A DNA stretch of 64,000 bases from Streptomyces sp. NA02950 (GCF_013364155.1 NZ_CP054916.1:62001-126000), one strand, 5' to 3'. Positions 8,116 to 17,526 are shown, counted from the first letter of the stretch. The notes: generated by a model from the sequence alone, not told the origin. Numbers and translations are program-made.

Positions 8116-9317
8116 ACCCCGAACTGCACCAGGACATCACACTGAGCCCGGACGAGAAGTCGGCCGGTTTCGCCGCGGTCATGCAGCGGCTGAAGAGCCG
8201 CAGCTCGGATGAGAGGGCCCGGCTGCGGGCGCACGCCGATGCCGCGGTGCTGGGACATGAGGCTTACGCGTTGGGACACGAGTACCTCAGGCGTGGCGAC
8301 TACGTCGCTGCGAAGCGGTGGCTGCGCGTGGCCGCAGACCACAGCGTCCCCGGCACGGAGCAGGCCCTTGAAGAGATCGAGATGAGGCAGCCGCGCGAGG
8401 GCCTGGCCGACATGGCCGCCGTCGGCATCTGTGCAGATGACGCGTCATGCACGACAAACCCGTCGCGTCCTGTCGCTTTTGTGGATGCCGAGGCCATCAA
8501 GGGTGTGCAGACGTGGATGTCAGTCAAGGATCATCCGGCCGCTCGTCAAGTGACAGTGGCTGCACAGGCAGAGGCCAAGCAGATCACCGAGCAGGCTCAC
8601 GGCGCAGCCGATGCTCTCCTGAGCGAGGCGCAGCAGCAGGCCCAGGCGGTCATCGACGAGGCACGCCAGCAAGCTCAGACGCTGATCGAGGAGGCTCAGG
8701 CGCGGGCCGCCCAGATCGGTGCTGAGGTACGTCAGCAGGGCGGCGCCTCGGAGTGGAAGCCGGTGCGTGTGTTGGAAGCTGGCCTGGACGAGGCGTGCGC
8801 GGGGAGCTGGCAGGCACTGATGTATGCCGCCCAAGAGGCCTGCAGCAGGGCTTCGGACGACTTGTGGGAGTGTTCTGCCGCCGAGAGCACCGAGTGCGCG
8901 GGCGCTGATCCAGAGCCGGGTCGGCGTCTGGTGTGGGCGCCCAGCACGCGAAGGGAAATCGCAGCCGCCTTGTGGGTTGCCTCCATCGGCGAGGCCGGAA
9001 CAGTGAGGCGCCGGGATGACCGGCGTTCGTGGCAGGGTGACATTCCCGAAGCGCTCTACGTGGCCGTTCGACTGGGGCGTGATCTGCATACTTTGGAAAG
9101 GAACGAGTGGTGGGCGAGACTCAAGAGGATCACAAGGTGGTGTTATGAGAGCCGTGGGAATGAGGCTTCCTCGGCAATTGCTGCCTCTGAGATGAACTGG
9201 GGCGACCGTGTCCTGACGGTCCTTTGGGTGGACGCTGACTGTGACGGGGATGAAGAGGAAAACAGCGCATCAGGCACGCTGGACGCTGAGGGGGCGGCGC
9301 ATGCGACAGGCCGGTGA
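8112..9317 (+). CDS. Coiled-coil/TPR-like protein coupled to the sigma factor
   Basis: A 401-residue protein from GTG 8112, overlapping the sigma factor stop by four bases. Residues ~45-90 look like a TPR/Sel1-type helical pair (EAYALGHEYLRRGDYVAAKR). Residues ~145-205 form an Ala/Gln/Glu-rich coiled coil of DivIVA-like or ATP-synthase-b-like character (EAQQQAQAVIDEARQQAQTL). The C-terminal 190 residues are globular with several Trp and unassigned. Position and coupling suggest it works with, or is the sensor/anti-sigma partner of, the ECF factor; that is inference. No membrane segment is seen. Confidence 0.6.
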   Translation: MNPELHQDITLSPDEKSAGFAAVMQRLKSRSSDERARLRAHADAAVLGHEAYALGHEYLRRGDYVAAKRWLRVAADHSVPGTEQALEEIEMRQPREGLADMAAVGICADDASCTTNPSRPVAFVDAEAIKGVQTWMSVKDHPAARQVTVAAQAEAKQITEQAHGAADALLSEAQQQAQAVIDEARQQAQTLIEEAQARAAQIGAEVRQQGGASEWKPVRVLEAGLDEACAGSWQALMYAAQEACSRASDDLWECSAAESTECAGADPEPGRRLVWAPSTRREIAAALWVASIGEAGTVRRRDDRRSWQGDIPEALYVAVRLGRDLHTLERNEWWARLKRITRWCYESRGNEASSAIAASEMNWGDRVLTVLWVDADCDGDEEENSASGTLDAEGAAHATGR

Positions 9318-9766
9318 ATGCTTACGTCCGTTGCCACGGGGTGGGCAAGGTCTTCGAAGTGGTAGGCCCGGGTGGGCGACAGGACCTGAGGCGAAGCGCC
9401 CTGTTTCATGTGAGGGAAGCATCACGGTGTAGCACGCCGGGGGTAGAGGCCGTGGTCAGGGCAGGACCGCAAGGCGCGGGGCCCTGGTAGACCATCGTGA
9501 TCGACAGCAGCCCTCGCCGTGCCCAATCCATGGGAGGGGTGGGGACTTTCGCTGAGATCAACCGGGATGGTTTCTTGGGGTCTCTCACACCTAAGGAGAA
9601 GCGGGGAAGCGCCAGCAGGCATCTTTGTCACTACATCGTGTTACCGACATCCGCCAGAATCGGGCATGAGAAGGGCCCGCTCGCTGAGGACTTGGTAGGT
9701 GCACGGCGAGCGGGCCGTGGGGTCTGGATGACCGGGAGGTTCCTTTGACCCTTCGCTTATATTGTC
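9318..9766. other. Intergenic stretch with a strong hairpin
   Basis: About 450 bases after the coiled-coil gene without a supported gene. The only clear structure is the 11-bp hairpin at 9674-9716. Confidence 0.45.
9674..9716. terminator. Hairpin, probable transcription terminator
   Basis: GGCCCGCTCGC (9674-9684) pairs perfectly with GCGAGCGGGCC (9706-9716) across a 21-base loop. No U-tract follows, which is common for Streptomyces terminators. It probably ends the sigma-factor operon. Confidence 0.5.
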
Positions 9767-9997
9767 GTGCTCGCACTGGGGGCCGGCGCAAGCTACTTCG
9801 CGTTCAAAAACGAAAAGGGCGGTACGGCGCTGCTCGTCGGGGTCGCCGTTGTTGTTCTGCTGATACAGGTGCTGGAGCTGGATGCCGAGTCCGAGCAGAA
9901 ACAGGGCGATCCCTCGCCCTCGTCTACCAGTTCATCTACAGCAGGAAGCCCACCCGCCCGTGGCTCGCACGGTGACGTCCCTCCGTCGTATGGCGAG
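9767..9997 (+). CDS. Small membrane protein or fragment
   Basis: In the frame through GTG 9767 the translation has one hydrophobic segment (GTALLVGVAVVVLLIQVLEL) followed by a Ser/Pro-rich tail. The frame has no clear ribosome binding site, and it runs on to 10195 inside the oppositely oriented methyltransferase gene, so the true end is unknown. It is probably a remnant or a very short membrane peptide. Confidence 0.3.
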
Positions 9998-11212
9998 TCA
10001 GAGAGCGATCACGAGGCGGACGGCGGTCTTGTCGATGACCTGCCCTGGGGGGAGTTTGGCATCGGGGGTGCCCGTGGGATGGGCGGTGATGGCGGGCTGG
10101 GGGGTGCGGTCGTGTTCCCAGGCGCGGATCTGTTCGCACAGCCGGTCGGCAAGCTGTTGCCCGGTGGGGCCGTGGCCGGTGGCGCCGAGTTCTGAGCGGC
10201 GCTCGGTGCCCTCGGCGGCTTCGAGGCGGCGCACGGTGAAGTAGGCCAGCGAGTCGCCTTCGACCAGGGCGGGGCTGCGGGTGGGGATGGCGGGCGTGCA
10301 CAGGCCGGTTTGTACGGCGGTGGGGTCGGCGGCGATGCGGCATGTGCCGGGTTCGGTGGCGGTCATGCGGAGCCAGACGCCGTGGAAGGAGTCGTACGGA
10401 CCGACCGTCGCCCCGGACCAGACTTCCGTCTTGGGCTGGTCGAGGACGCCTGTGAGAGCGGCCGGGGTGATGGCCTGGTCGGCGTCCCAGTGCATGGTGA
10501 CGTGGCCGCCGGGGTCGATGGTGCCCTGGTGTTCGCCGTCCTGGCCGACCATGGGCACGAAGCCGCACAGCTCGACATCCTGGGAGCGCAGGTGGTCGGC
10601 TTCGCGGACGAAGGCGACGGAGCGGGTCTGGCCGCGCCAGCGCAGCGGGACCACGAGCCGTCCGCCGACCGACAGCTGATCCCACCAGGCTGGGGGGAGG
10701 TCCCAGGCGCCGACGGTGAGGATCAGCCGGTCGTAGGGGGCGTCGTCCGGGTCTCCGAGGGCTCCGTCGCGGGTGGCGACGTGGACGTGGCCGTAGCCGG
10801 TGGTCTGAAGGGCCTTGGCGGCCTGGTCGGTGACTTCCGGGTCGATGTCGACGGTGGTGACCCGGCCGTCGTCGCCGGTCAGGTGTGCCAGGAGGGCGGC
10901 GTTGTAGCCGGTGCCCGCGCCGATCTCCAGGATGCGCTGGCCGGGTCGGATGTCGAGCTGCTGGAGCATCATGGCGACGACGGAGGGCACCGACGCACAC
11001 GACAGGGCGGCGCCGTCCTGGGCGCGCTTGGTGATGACGGCCAGGTCCGGGTCGTAGGCCTCCTCGAGGCTGGCGTTGGGCACGAACGCGTGGCGGGGCA
11101 CCTCGCGCATCGCCTGCTCGACGCGTCCGGGGGCGAGGGTGCCCTCGGCGGCGAGCTGGTCGACCATGGCTGAGCGTAGGGCCTCGGGTGAGGTGGGGGT
11201 GGTGGTGTTCAT
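9998..11212 (-). CDS. FxLD-system methyltransferase (PIMT-like)
   Basis: A 404-residue protein from ATG 11212. Residues ~15-190 are a protein-L-isoaspartate O-methyltransferase fold: VEQAMREVPRHAFVPNASLE at the N-terminus and the SAM-binding motif ILEIGAGTGYNAALL at 94-108. The C-terminal ~200 residues are specific to the FxLD-system branch. Such enzymes methylate an Asp side chain in a lanthipeptide core; in the related OlvSA-type systems the ester collapses through a succinimide to isoaspartate. It is the last gene of the leftward FxLD operon, about 95 bases after lanC. The precursor core offers an Asp in an NDG context, the most succinimide-prone kind. Confidence 0.85.
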   Translation of the reverse strand: MNTTTPTSPEALRSAMVDQLAAEGTLAPGRVEQAMREVPRHAFVPNASLEEAYDPDLAVITKRAQDGAALSCASVPSVVAMMLQQLDIRPGQRILEIGAGTGYNAALLAHLTGDDGRVTTVDIDPEVTDQAAKALQTTGYGHVHVATRDGALGDPDDAPYDRLILTVGAWDLPPAWWDQLSVGGRLVVPLRWRGQTRSVAFVREADHLRSQDVELCGFVPMVGQDGEHQGTIDPGGHVTMHWDADQAITPAALTGVLDQPKTEVWSGATVGPYDSFHGVWLRMTATEPGTCRIAADPTAVQTGLCTPAIPTRSPALVEGDSLAYFTVRRLEAAEGTERRSELGATGHGPTGQQLADRLCEQIRAWEHDRTPQPAITAHPTGTPDAKLPPGQVIDKTAVRLVIAL

Positions 11213-11307
11213 CGGCGTGGGGAGGTGTCCTTCCGTGAGGTGCCCGCCGGACCAAGCGGAGAGCAGATGCTAGTGAGTGGAGCGGGGTCGTGCGGTGCGG
11301 CTGGCCG

Positions 11308-12459
11308 TCATCCGGCCAGCAGCAGACAGGTGTCCCAGGCGACCGCGGTGGTGGCGCGGGTCAGCTGGATGCCGGCTGTGCCCTCCAGCAGCCCGTGGTC
11401 GTCGGGTATCCGGTCCTCCAGGTGGTGGTCGAGGTACTGCCGCAGGTCCGGCAGACGGTCTGCAATCGAGCTGATGTGCGCGTCGGCTGCTGCCCGGCGT
11501 GCGGTCTGGAGGAGCCCGGCCCAGCCGTGGCACAGGGAGGCGTCGGTGAGCTGGCCGAGCTGGTGGGGGTCGGCGAGGCATGCGGCCAGGGCGTGCTCGG
11601 CGTGTCGCTGCCGGGCGGTGTCGCCGAGGGCGACGGCGGCCAGTTGCTGCGCTCTCGTCAGGCCGGGGTTGCCGTAGCACCATGAGGGCCGCCCCGGCCC
11701 TCTCTGGCGGGTGGCTCCGGCTCGGTGTTCGGTGCGGGAGACCGTCTCCGGCCACCACGGGATGCCCTCGGTGCCCCGGCGCCAGGAGTCCAGCCAGGTG
11801 CACATCAGTTTGATCGCGTGCATCTGGCCGGGGATGGTGATGCCGTGCCGCATCGCGGTGGCTGCCAGGGCGAGCGGACCGCTCACACCATGTGCCATCC
11901 CGAGGTTGCCGTGCCCTCCATCAGCAGAGGGGCGGCCGTCGGTGCCGTCGGAGGTCCACCAGCCCGGCAGCATCTCGCCGTTGCTGGTGAGCGGCTCGGC
12001 CAGCCGCACCAGGTAGGCCAGCACCTGTTTGAGCAGGTCGCTGTCGCTGTGCCGGTGCATCAGGTAGGCGCCGATGCCGGTCAGTCCGCTGATCAGGTCG
12101 TACTCGCTCATCCGGGGTAGCTCGCCGCGGTCGATGCGCTCGTGTGCGGCCGCGAGGCGGGTATGGGTGAGGCGGATGACATGGCGGTCAAGGGTGTCCA
12201 ACGCGCCTTGGTAGGCGGGCTGGTTGGCGGTGTGGAGGGTGAAGGCGACGGCGGGGGCGCCGTGGAAGAGGCCGCAGGTGTCAGGGTGGGCCAGGACAGG
12301 TTCGCGGGTCATGGCCGCGGCCCAGGAGTGGGCGGTCGCCGGGTCGCCGGTGCTGGTGCGGGCGGCGATCATGTGGGCGAGGGCGATTCCGGCGGCCCCG
12401 GTGGATAAGGACTGTGCCCATCCCGGGGGCGGATCGTTCGGCGGTGTCAGCGGGATCAC
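11308..12459 (-). CDS. LanC-like lanthionine cyclase
   Basis: A 383-residue protein whose GTG start (12459) overlaps the LanB stop by four bases. The family's signature blocks are present in order: GHGNLGMAHGVSGPLAL (~183-199), SWCYGNPG with Cys261, and CHGWAGLL with Cys310-His311. These three residues are the zinc ligands of LanC cyclases. The enzyme adds Cys thiols to dehydrated Ser/Thr to close (methyl)lanthionine rings in the FxLD peptide. Coupling to LanB keeps the two enzymes at matched levels. Confidence 0.9.
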   Translation of the reverse strand: MIPLTPPNDPPPGWAQSLSTGAAGIALAHMIAARTSTGDPATAHSWAAAMTREPVLAHPDTCGLFHGAPAVAFTLHTANQPAYQGALDTLDRHVIRLTHTRLAAAHERIDRGELPRMSEYDLISGLTGIGAYLMHRHSDSDLLKQVLAYLVRLAEPLTSNGEMLPGWWTSDGTDGRPSADGGHGNLGMAHGVSGPLALAATAMRHGITIPGQMHAIKLMCTWLDSWRRGTEGIPWWPETVSRTEHRAGATRQRGPGRPSWCYGNPGLTRAQQLAAVALGDTARQRHAEHALAACLADPHQLGQLTDASLCHGWAGLLQTARRAAADAHISSIADRLPDLRQYLDHHLEDRIPDDHGLLEGTAGIQLTRATTAVAWDTCLLLAG

Positions 12460-15400
12460 CGGGCACCGCCGTCCTTGCGGTGCTTCCAGGCGAGGGCGGC
12501 TTGCCGGGCCAAGCGGCGGCAGACGGCCTCGCCGTCGCGGTCGATCCCGCGAGCGCGGTTGTGGTGCATGTGCAGCAGCGACTCCAGGACCGCGTCGGTG
12601 TCCATGTCCTCGGGCAGCACCGCCGCGTACGCCGTCAAGGAGGCGGTGCGGGCGCGCCACGCTGCTGCGACCGGGCTGGGCAGAGCTTCGGGGGTGGTGT
12701 GCTGGGCGAGGCGGATCGCCTCGTCGGCCGTCGCACGGTCGGCCGGCTTCCCTTTCGGCGCGTGTCGGTTCGCCAGCCACTGCATCGCCTTGTCCGGGCC
12801 GAGGAAGCCTCGGACGGTGTCGGTCATGCCCCAGGTGGTGAAGGCGATGGGGTCCATGGTGGTGGCGGGCAGGTGGCGTAGCTGGGCGGCCACGGCGGCC
12901 GAGTCGGCTGCGAAGACCGCCTCAGCGGCCTCCAGCGCAGCTCCGGTGCCATAGCGGCCGGTCTCAGGCCGATATGGCTCCAACGTCAGCGGCCCTGCCC
13001 AGTGGTCGGCTCGTAGCTGGTCAGACCACTGTGCGAGTGCCTGTGCGTACGCCGCGGTGTCGCTGCCGTCTCGGGTGCGGATACGCAGGCGCAGGTGGTC
13101 GGGTTCGTGGGCGGAGCGGTAGCGCACGAACCAGTACGCGGTCTCCTCCCCCAGTACATCGAGGAGGTCCGGGAGGCGGTGGGCGATGATCTCGCCCATT
13201 TGTTCGGGGTGGGTGGGGATCTTTGCGTTCAGCCAGCGCGAGCCCGCCGACATCGGAGTCTTCCCCTGTCGTTGGTTGGTCACCAGCGGCAGCGGGCCGG
13301 TGAGCGGGTCCGGTGCGGGCGGTCGGGCCGCGACCAGGGGCAGGGCGATCTCGTGGGTGTGTCCGTCGATCCATCCCAACGTGTCGGCGTTGTCGGCGGA
13401 TTCGGTCAGGATGGCGGTGCCGTGCCTCTTCAGGTGGGTGTGTATGAGGGCGGTGTGCAGTGGAACGTCGAGGTCGAGGCGGAGATGACGGTCGTCGTCG
13501 CGCAGCTCCACGTGTGCCGGGCAGTGCCATTGCGCTCGCCAGGCGGTCAGGGTCTGGTGCCAGTCTTCTGGCCCGCTGGTGGCGAGGTCGTCGGTGGTGA
13601 GCCGCCACTGGGCCGGGGAGAGGATGCTGCGGTGGTAGTGCACGCGTGGCAGGAACGGTAACCGGGCGTGGGGGCCCCAGTCGAACTCCGTCCAAGAGGC
13701 CAGGCCGGCGCGCGGGACCTGGGTGAGGAAGCGGGCCAGCGGGACCAGCTGCTTTTCGATCGCCAGTGCGTGGAAGGTCTGCGGCTCGATCACACGGCGG
13801 CGGGAGACGCTGACCAGGTGGAGCCGTTCCCGGGTGGCGGTCAGCGCCAGGTCTTCCAGTTCGATCACTTCGGCGTCGTCGGTGGGGTCCCGGTGTTCGC
13901 CGAGCGGGATGACGTGCGGGAGGAAGGCGGGAGTGCGGCAGATGTTCTGCGCGTGCGGGTAGACGGGCGGGGTGGACAGCTGCGCGGGCAGAGCCCCGTC
14001 GGTGATGGTCGGCACCGTGGCATAGACCTGGGCGAGCTCGGAAGAGGCGTCGGCGAAGCGGGCGGTGAACGTCCCGGCCGACCGGCCGGGGGCGACGGTG
14101 AGGGTGAAATCGCCCCGGTCGACGGCGTTGGCAGTGGTGGCGTGGATGCGGGCGGAGATCTCGACGTGCGGCGGGATGTACTGCTCATCGAGCAGGCCCC
14201 CGGCCAGGGTGTCGACTTCCTCGTCGGTGAGTGTGATCTGGCGGCTGCCGTCGGCCATCGCACGCCAGGCCAGTGCGGCCAGCCGCTCGTCCCGCGCGGT
14301 GAACACGGGCCGGGGCCGGGGGTGGGTGCTGCCGGGGTACCCAGCCGGGAAGCCCAGGCCTGCGTCCGGGTGGACGGCTTCGGTGACCGGGACCTGGGTG
14401 CCGGTGCCGTACCGTTCGCAAAAGGCGGTGTACCAGTCGCCCCAGGCGGCCGTGCCGGTCGGCTCGCGGGTCAGTCGCAGCAACGCCGATGCGGCTCGCT
14501 CCGCCTCATGGGCGACGCGGCGGGGAATGTGCACCTCGCACCCGAGGCGGAGGCCGACCCCCACCGGGGTGCGTCCGGCCTTTGAGACCCGGCGCATCCG
14601 GCCGGTCAGGTCCGCGCGGATGCGGTGCTGTTCTCCGGCTGGTGCGTGGTCGTGGCGGTGGACCGCGGCGCGGACGGCCTCCAGCTCGTCGAGCAGCCCG
14701 ACGGCCTCCGGCAGAGCGTCGGCCCCTGCCTCGTACAGGCGGCCGATCAGGTGGGCCAGCGGGTCGGCGACGGTGAGAGGGGCTCGCAGGCTGGTGATCA
14801 AAAAACCCTGGCGGACCAGTTCGGTGAGCATCGTGTGCACCGTGCCGGGCGAGACGGTGGAGAAGAGGCTGCCGAGTTTGTCTGCCAGTGTGCGCAGCGG
14901 GAGCGGGGATGCTGCCGCTTCCTGCACTGCGGCGACGGCGCTGGTGTGGCGGATCGCTACTCGGTTGGGCCCGTGCGGCGCCTGCAGATGGTGGCCGCGG
15001 CGGATGGCCAGATTGGTGAAAACGACCGGGAGGCGATCGAGGAGTGCGGGGATCGTCTCCAGCTGTGTGGTGATGTCGGCCAGCCACTGGGCGTCTACGT
15101 GGGCCGTGCTGCAGTGTCGGTCGGTGAAGGCTACCTGTGTCGTGTCGGCCACGGTCACCGGGGCGATCCCGGCGAACAGGCCGAACGGGGTCGGGCGACC
15201 GGTGGCCCGGAGTAGGTAGCGGGCGGTGGACTGTGCCAGGCGGCGCAGCTGTTTCGCCGTCAGTTCGCCACTCGTTCTCATCGTGGCGTCGAGGCGGTCG
15301 GCGAGGGCGGGGCTGGCCACGCGGATGGCCTCGGCGGTATCCGGATCTGTCCAGGTCCGCACCAACCAAGCCCGCACAGCGCGACTGTCGGATGGGTCGG

Positions 15401-15497
15401 GCCAGATGGCAGGGGCTTGTGTGAGCGGGGCGGATGCGGCTCGGAGCAGAGCGGTGGGGGTGTGCTGGTAAAGCGGCGTGCGGGTGGACCTGCGCAC
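12456..15497 (-). CDS. Full-length LanB lantibiotic dehydratase
   Basis: A 1013-residue protein from GTG 15497 (GGAAAGGATGACCCC upstream). Residues ~1-660 are the glutamylation domain (Lant_dehydr_N; YLLRATGRPTPFGLFAGIAP, LGCEVHIPRRVAHEAERAAS). Residues ~730-1000 are the elimination domain (SpaB_C/thiopeptide-type; FVRYRSAHEPDHLRLRIRT). Class I LanB enzymes glutamylate Ser/Thr using glutamyl-tRNA and eliminate to Dha/Dhb. Both halves in one chain mark a lanthipeptide rather than a split thiopeptide enzyme. It lies 86 bases downstream of the precursor gene. Confidence 0.92.
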   Translation of the reverse strand: MRRSTRTPLYQHTPTALLRAASAPLTQAPAIWPDPSDSRAVRAWLVRTWTDPDTAEAIRVASPALADRLDATMRTSGELTAKQLRRLAQSTARYLLRATGRPTPFGLFAGIAPVTVADTTQVAFTDRHCSTAHVDAQWLADITTQLETIPALLDRLPVVFTNLAIRRGHHLQAPHGPNRVAIRHTSAVAAVQEAAASPLPLRTLADKLGSLFSTVSPGTVHTMLTELVRQGFLITSLRAPLTVADPLAHLIGRLYEAGADALPEAVGLLDELEAVRAAVHRHDHAPAGEQHRIRADLTGRMRRVSKAGRTPVGVGLRLGCEVHIPRRVAHEAERAASALLRLTREPTGTAAWGDWYTAFCERYGTGTQVPVTEAVHPDAGLGFPAGYPGSTHPRPRPVFTARDERLAALAWRAMADGSRQITLTDEEVDTLAGGLLDEQYIPPHVEISARIHATTANAVDRGDFTLTVAPGRSAGTFTARFADASSELAQVYATVPTITDGALPAQLSTPPVYPHAQNICRTPAFLPHVIPLGEHRDPTDDAEVIELEDLALTATRERLHLVSVSRRRVIEPQTFHALAIEKQLVPLARFLTQVPRAGLASWTEFDWGPHARLPFLPRVHYHRSILSPAQWRLTTDDLATSGPEDWHQTLTAWRAQWHCPAHVELRDDDRHLRLDLDVPLHTALIHTHLKRHGTAILTESADNADTLGWIDGHTHEIALPLVAARPPAPDPLTGPLPLVTNQRQGKTPMSAGSRWLNAKIPTHPEQMGEIIAHRLPDLLDVLGEETAYWFVRYRSAHEPDHLRLRIRTRDGSDTAAYAQALAQWSDQLRADHWAGPLTLEPYRPETGRYGTGAALEAAEAVFAADSAAVAAQLRHLPATTMDPIAFTTWGMTDTVRGFLGPDKAMQWLANRHAPKGKPADRATADEAIRLAQHTTPEALPSPVAAAWRARTASLTAYAAVLPEDMDTDAVLESLLHMHHNRARGIDRDGEAVCRRLARQAALAWKHRKDGGAR

Positions 15498-15583
15498 GGG
15501 GTCATCCTTTCCGACAGTCTGTGGGGCGTTAAGGGGCCGGAGGAGGCCATCGCTCCTTGGGCCCGTTGAGCCGCTGTTGTCTG

Positions 15584-15781
15584 TCAGGTGCTGGTGCAGG
15601 CTGACGCGCAGGTCTTCTTGCAGCCGTCGTTGGTGTCGCACGCCGTGGGCATTAAGTCGGGGCGGACGTCGGAGATGACGTGGATGTCGAGGACGAAGGC
15701 ATCGTCGACGCTCTCGCCTCCGTGCTCCGTGACGGCGGTGTGCTCGGTGGCGGGCTTCCTTACGGGTGTTGCGGTGGTCAT
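15584..15781 (-). CDS. FxLD family lanthipeptide precursor (copy 2)
   Basis: A 65-residue peptide from ATG 15781 with a perfect AAGGAGG site 5 bases upstream. The leader has the FVLDI motif at residues 29-33. The core (about residue 44 on) reads MPTACDTNDGCKKTCASACT and ends TST: four Cys and about seven Ser/Thr, enough for up to four rings. The internal NDG is a plausible target of the PIMT-like methyltransferase. No protease or transporter gene is adjacent, so leader removal and export must be supplied from elsewhere. Confidence 0.92.
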   Translation of the reverse strand: MTTATPVRKPATEHTAVTEHGGESVDDAFVLDIHVISDVRPDLMPTACDTNDGCKKTCASACTST

Positions 15782-15921
15782 CAGACCTCCTTGAGAGCTT
15801 TCTCGTGTACCCCGGCCGGTTGGACGGGGTGGTCCGGCGTGGCACCAGTGGGAGGGCCGGGGGCGGCGTGGAGGCGCAGCGAGGGTGGCGGAGTCAGCTG
15901 CCCTGTATGCGGAGGGTTCTT

Positions 15922-16423
15922 TCAGGGGATGGCGTCGAGTGGCAGGCGTATCTCGACGGACTTGCCGCCGCCGTCTGCGTCGACGGATATATCGGTCGAC
16001 CCGCCCGCCTCGGCGGTCAGGGTCTCAACCAGCCACAGGCCGCGCCCGCTGACCTGGTAGGCGTCCACGGTCGCGGACGGCTTCGGCAGGGCGGGGTGCC
16101 GGTCGTGGACGGTCAGTGTCAGCTCGTCATCTTCGAGAGTCAGCGTGACATCCGCCGTGGTGGTCGAACTGGTCGTGTGTTGGGCGACGTTGGTGACCAG
16201 CTCGCTTGCCGCGAGGACGGCAGTTGCAACAATCTCCGCCTCGTGCGGCAGGCCCCACATCTGAAGGTGGGCTGCGGCCTCCCCTGCGGGCTACGGGCAC
16301 GGCTTCTTTTTCTGCTTGCACGATGAAGGACAGGCGTCGTCCGGTCACCAGTGCTGCTATCGGATGGGCTGCGCCGGCGTTCGCGTTGTGCTCCTGCACC
16401 GGGCTGGGCACTGCGTGCATCAC
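15922..16423 (-). pseudogene. HATPase anti-sigma-like ATP-binding protein, frameshifted
   Basis: The C-terminal 112 residues (from ATG 16260) are a HATPase_c/RsbW-like domain: EIVATAVLAASELVTNVAQH (N box) and VSGRGLWLVETLT (G box). The N-terminal strand lies upstream in another frame (GRRLSFIVQAEKEAVPVARR, start ATG 16420 or GTG 16423). Removing one base from the four-C run at 16281-16284 joins the frames as ARREAAAHLQMWGLPHEAE, exactly what the family shows. This is therefore a frameshift mutation or a base-calling error in a homopolymer. The gene is divergent from the XRE/DUF397 pair at 16663-17753, its usual companions. Confidence 0.75.
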
Positions 16424-16662
16424 CGGGGGCTCCCTTCGGGCGGGCGATACCTGCTCGCACCACGACGCAAACGATCAGCGACAGCAGCGCTACGGATCGT
16501 GAAGTCCCCTCAGAATGGCGTCACGAACTTCTCTCACGCAAGTGCGTCAGGGAAATGGCATATGCAGTGGTGACGTTCAATGCTGGAGGGACGGTGCGTG
16601 GAAGGGTGATGCGGCACAATTGCGTGCAGCAACACGCGGGCAGTGCTGTCAGGAGGGGTGTC

Positions 16663-17526
16663 ATGCCACCAGCCAGCGGACCGACGGTGCGCAAGCGCCA
16701 GCTCGGTGCCGAGCTGCGCCGTCTGCGCGAGGCGGCAGGCAAGAAGATCGAGGACGCGGCGGCCTACTTGGAGTGCTCGATGTCCAAGGTCTCCCGGGTG
16801 GAAACCGGACAGGCTCCGATCAAGGCCCGGGACGTTCGCGACCTTCTGGACTGGTACGAGGTCACCGACTCCGCACAGGTGGAGACCGTGATGCAGATCC
16901 ACAAGGACGCGCAGAAGCAGGGTTGGTGGGCCCACTATGAGGAGATCCTGCCGTCGGGCATGGCCACCTACGCAGGTCTGGAATCCGACGCCCGGACGGT
17001 CCGCGCCTACGAGCCGATCTTCGTGCACGGGCTGCTGCAGAGCGAGGACTACGCCCGTGCGGTCATCGCTGCGGTTCGCCCCAATGAGCCCGACGAGGTC
17101 GAACGGCTGGTCCGCTTCCGCATGGAGCGTCAAAAGCTGCTGACTCGCAGCTCCCACCCGTTGGAGCTGTGGGCAGTCATCGAGGAGTCCGCGCTGCGGC
17201 GCCCGGTAGGCGGCAAGGAAGTGATGGCCGCACAGATCAACCAGCTCATCCGAGCATCCGCCCTGCCGAACGTCACCGTGCAGGTCATGCCGAACGCCAA
17301 GGGCGCCCACATGGCCATGGCCGGAACGTTCGCCCTGCTGGACTTCGAACCGACCACCCCAAGCGTCGTCTACGTCGACTCCATCGCCGGGAATGTGTAC
17401 CTGGAGAAGGAGCGCGACGTACGCAAGTTCACCCAGACCTTCGACATGGTCCGCGCAGCCGGCCCCGACCCCCAAGAGACCCCGAGCATCCTGGAAAACC
17501 TCGCGAAGGAGATGCAGCAGCCATGA
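16663..17526 (+). CDS. XRE/DUF5753 regulator (whiJ-like)
   Basis: A 287-residue protein from ATG 16663, behind AGGAGGGG. The Cro/C1-type HTH lies at ~12-65 (QLGAELRRLREAAGKKIEDA, CSMSKVSRVETGQAPI). The DUF5753 ligand-like domain fills ~95-275 (EPIFVHGLLQSEDYARAVIA, ALRRPVGGKEVMAAQINQLI). Streptomyces carries many such regulators paired with a small DUF397 protein and a HATPase; the founding examples (abaA/whiJ loci) act on development and antibiotic production. The stop overlaps the DUF397 start (ATGA). Confidence 0.9.
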   Translation: MPPASGPTVRKRQLGAELRRLREAAGKKIEDAAAYLECSMSKVSRVETGQAPIKARDVRDLLDWYEVTDSAQVETVMQIHKDAQKQGWWAHYEEILPSGMATYAGLESDARTVRAYEPIFVHGLLQSEDYARAVIAAVRPNEPDEVERLVRFRMERQKLLTRSSHPLELWAVIEESALRRPVGGKEVMAAQINQLIRASALPNVTVQVMPNAKGAHMAMAGTFALLDFEPTTPSVVYVDSIAGNVYLEKERDVRKFTQTFDMVRAAGPDPQETPSILENLAKEMQQP

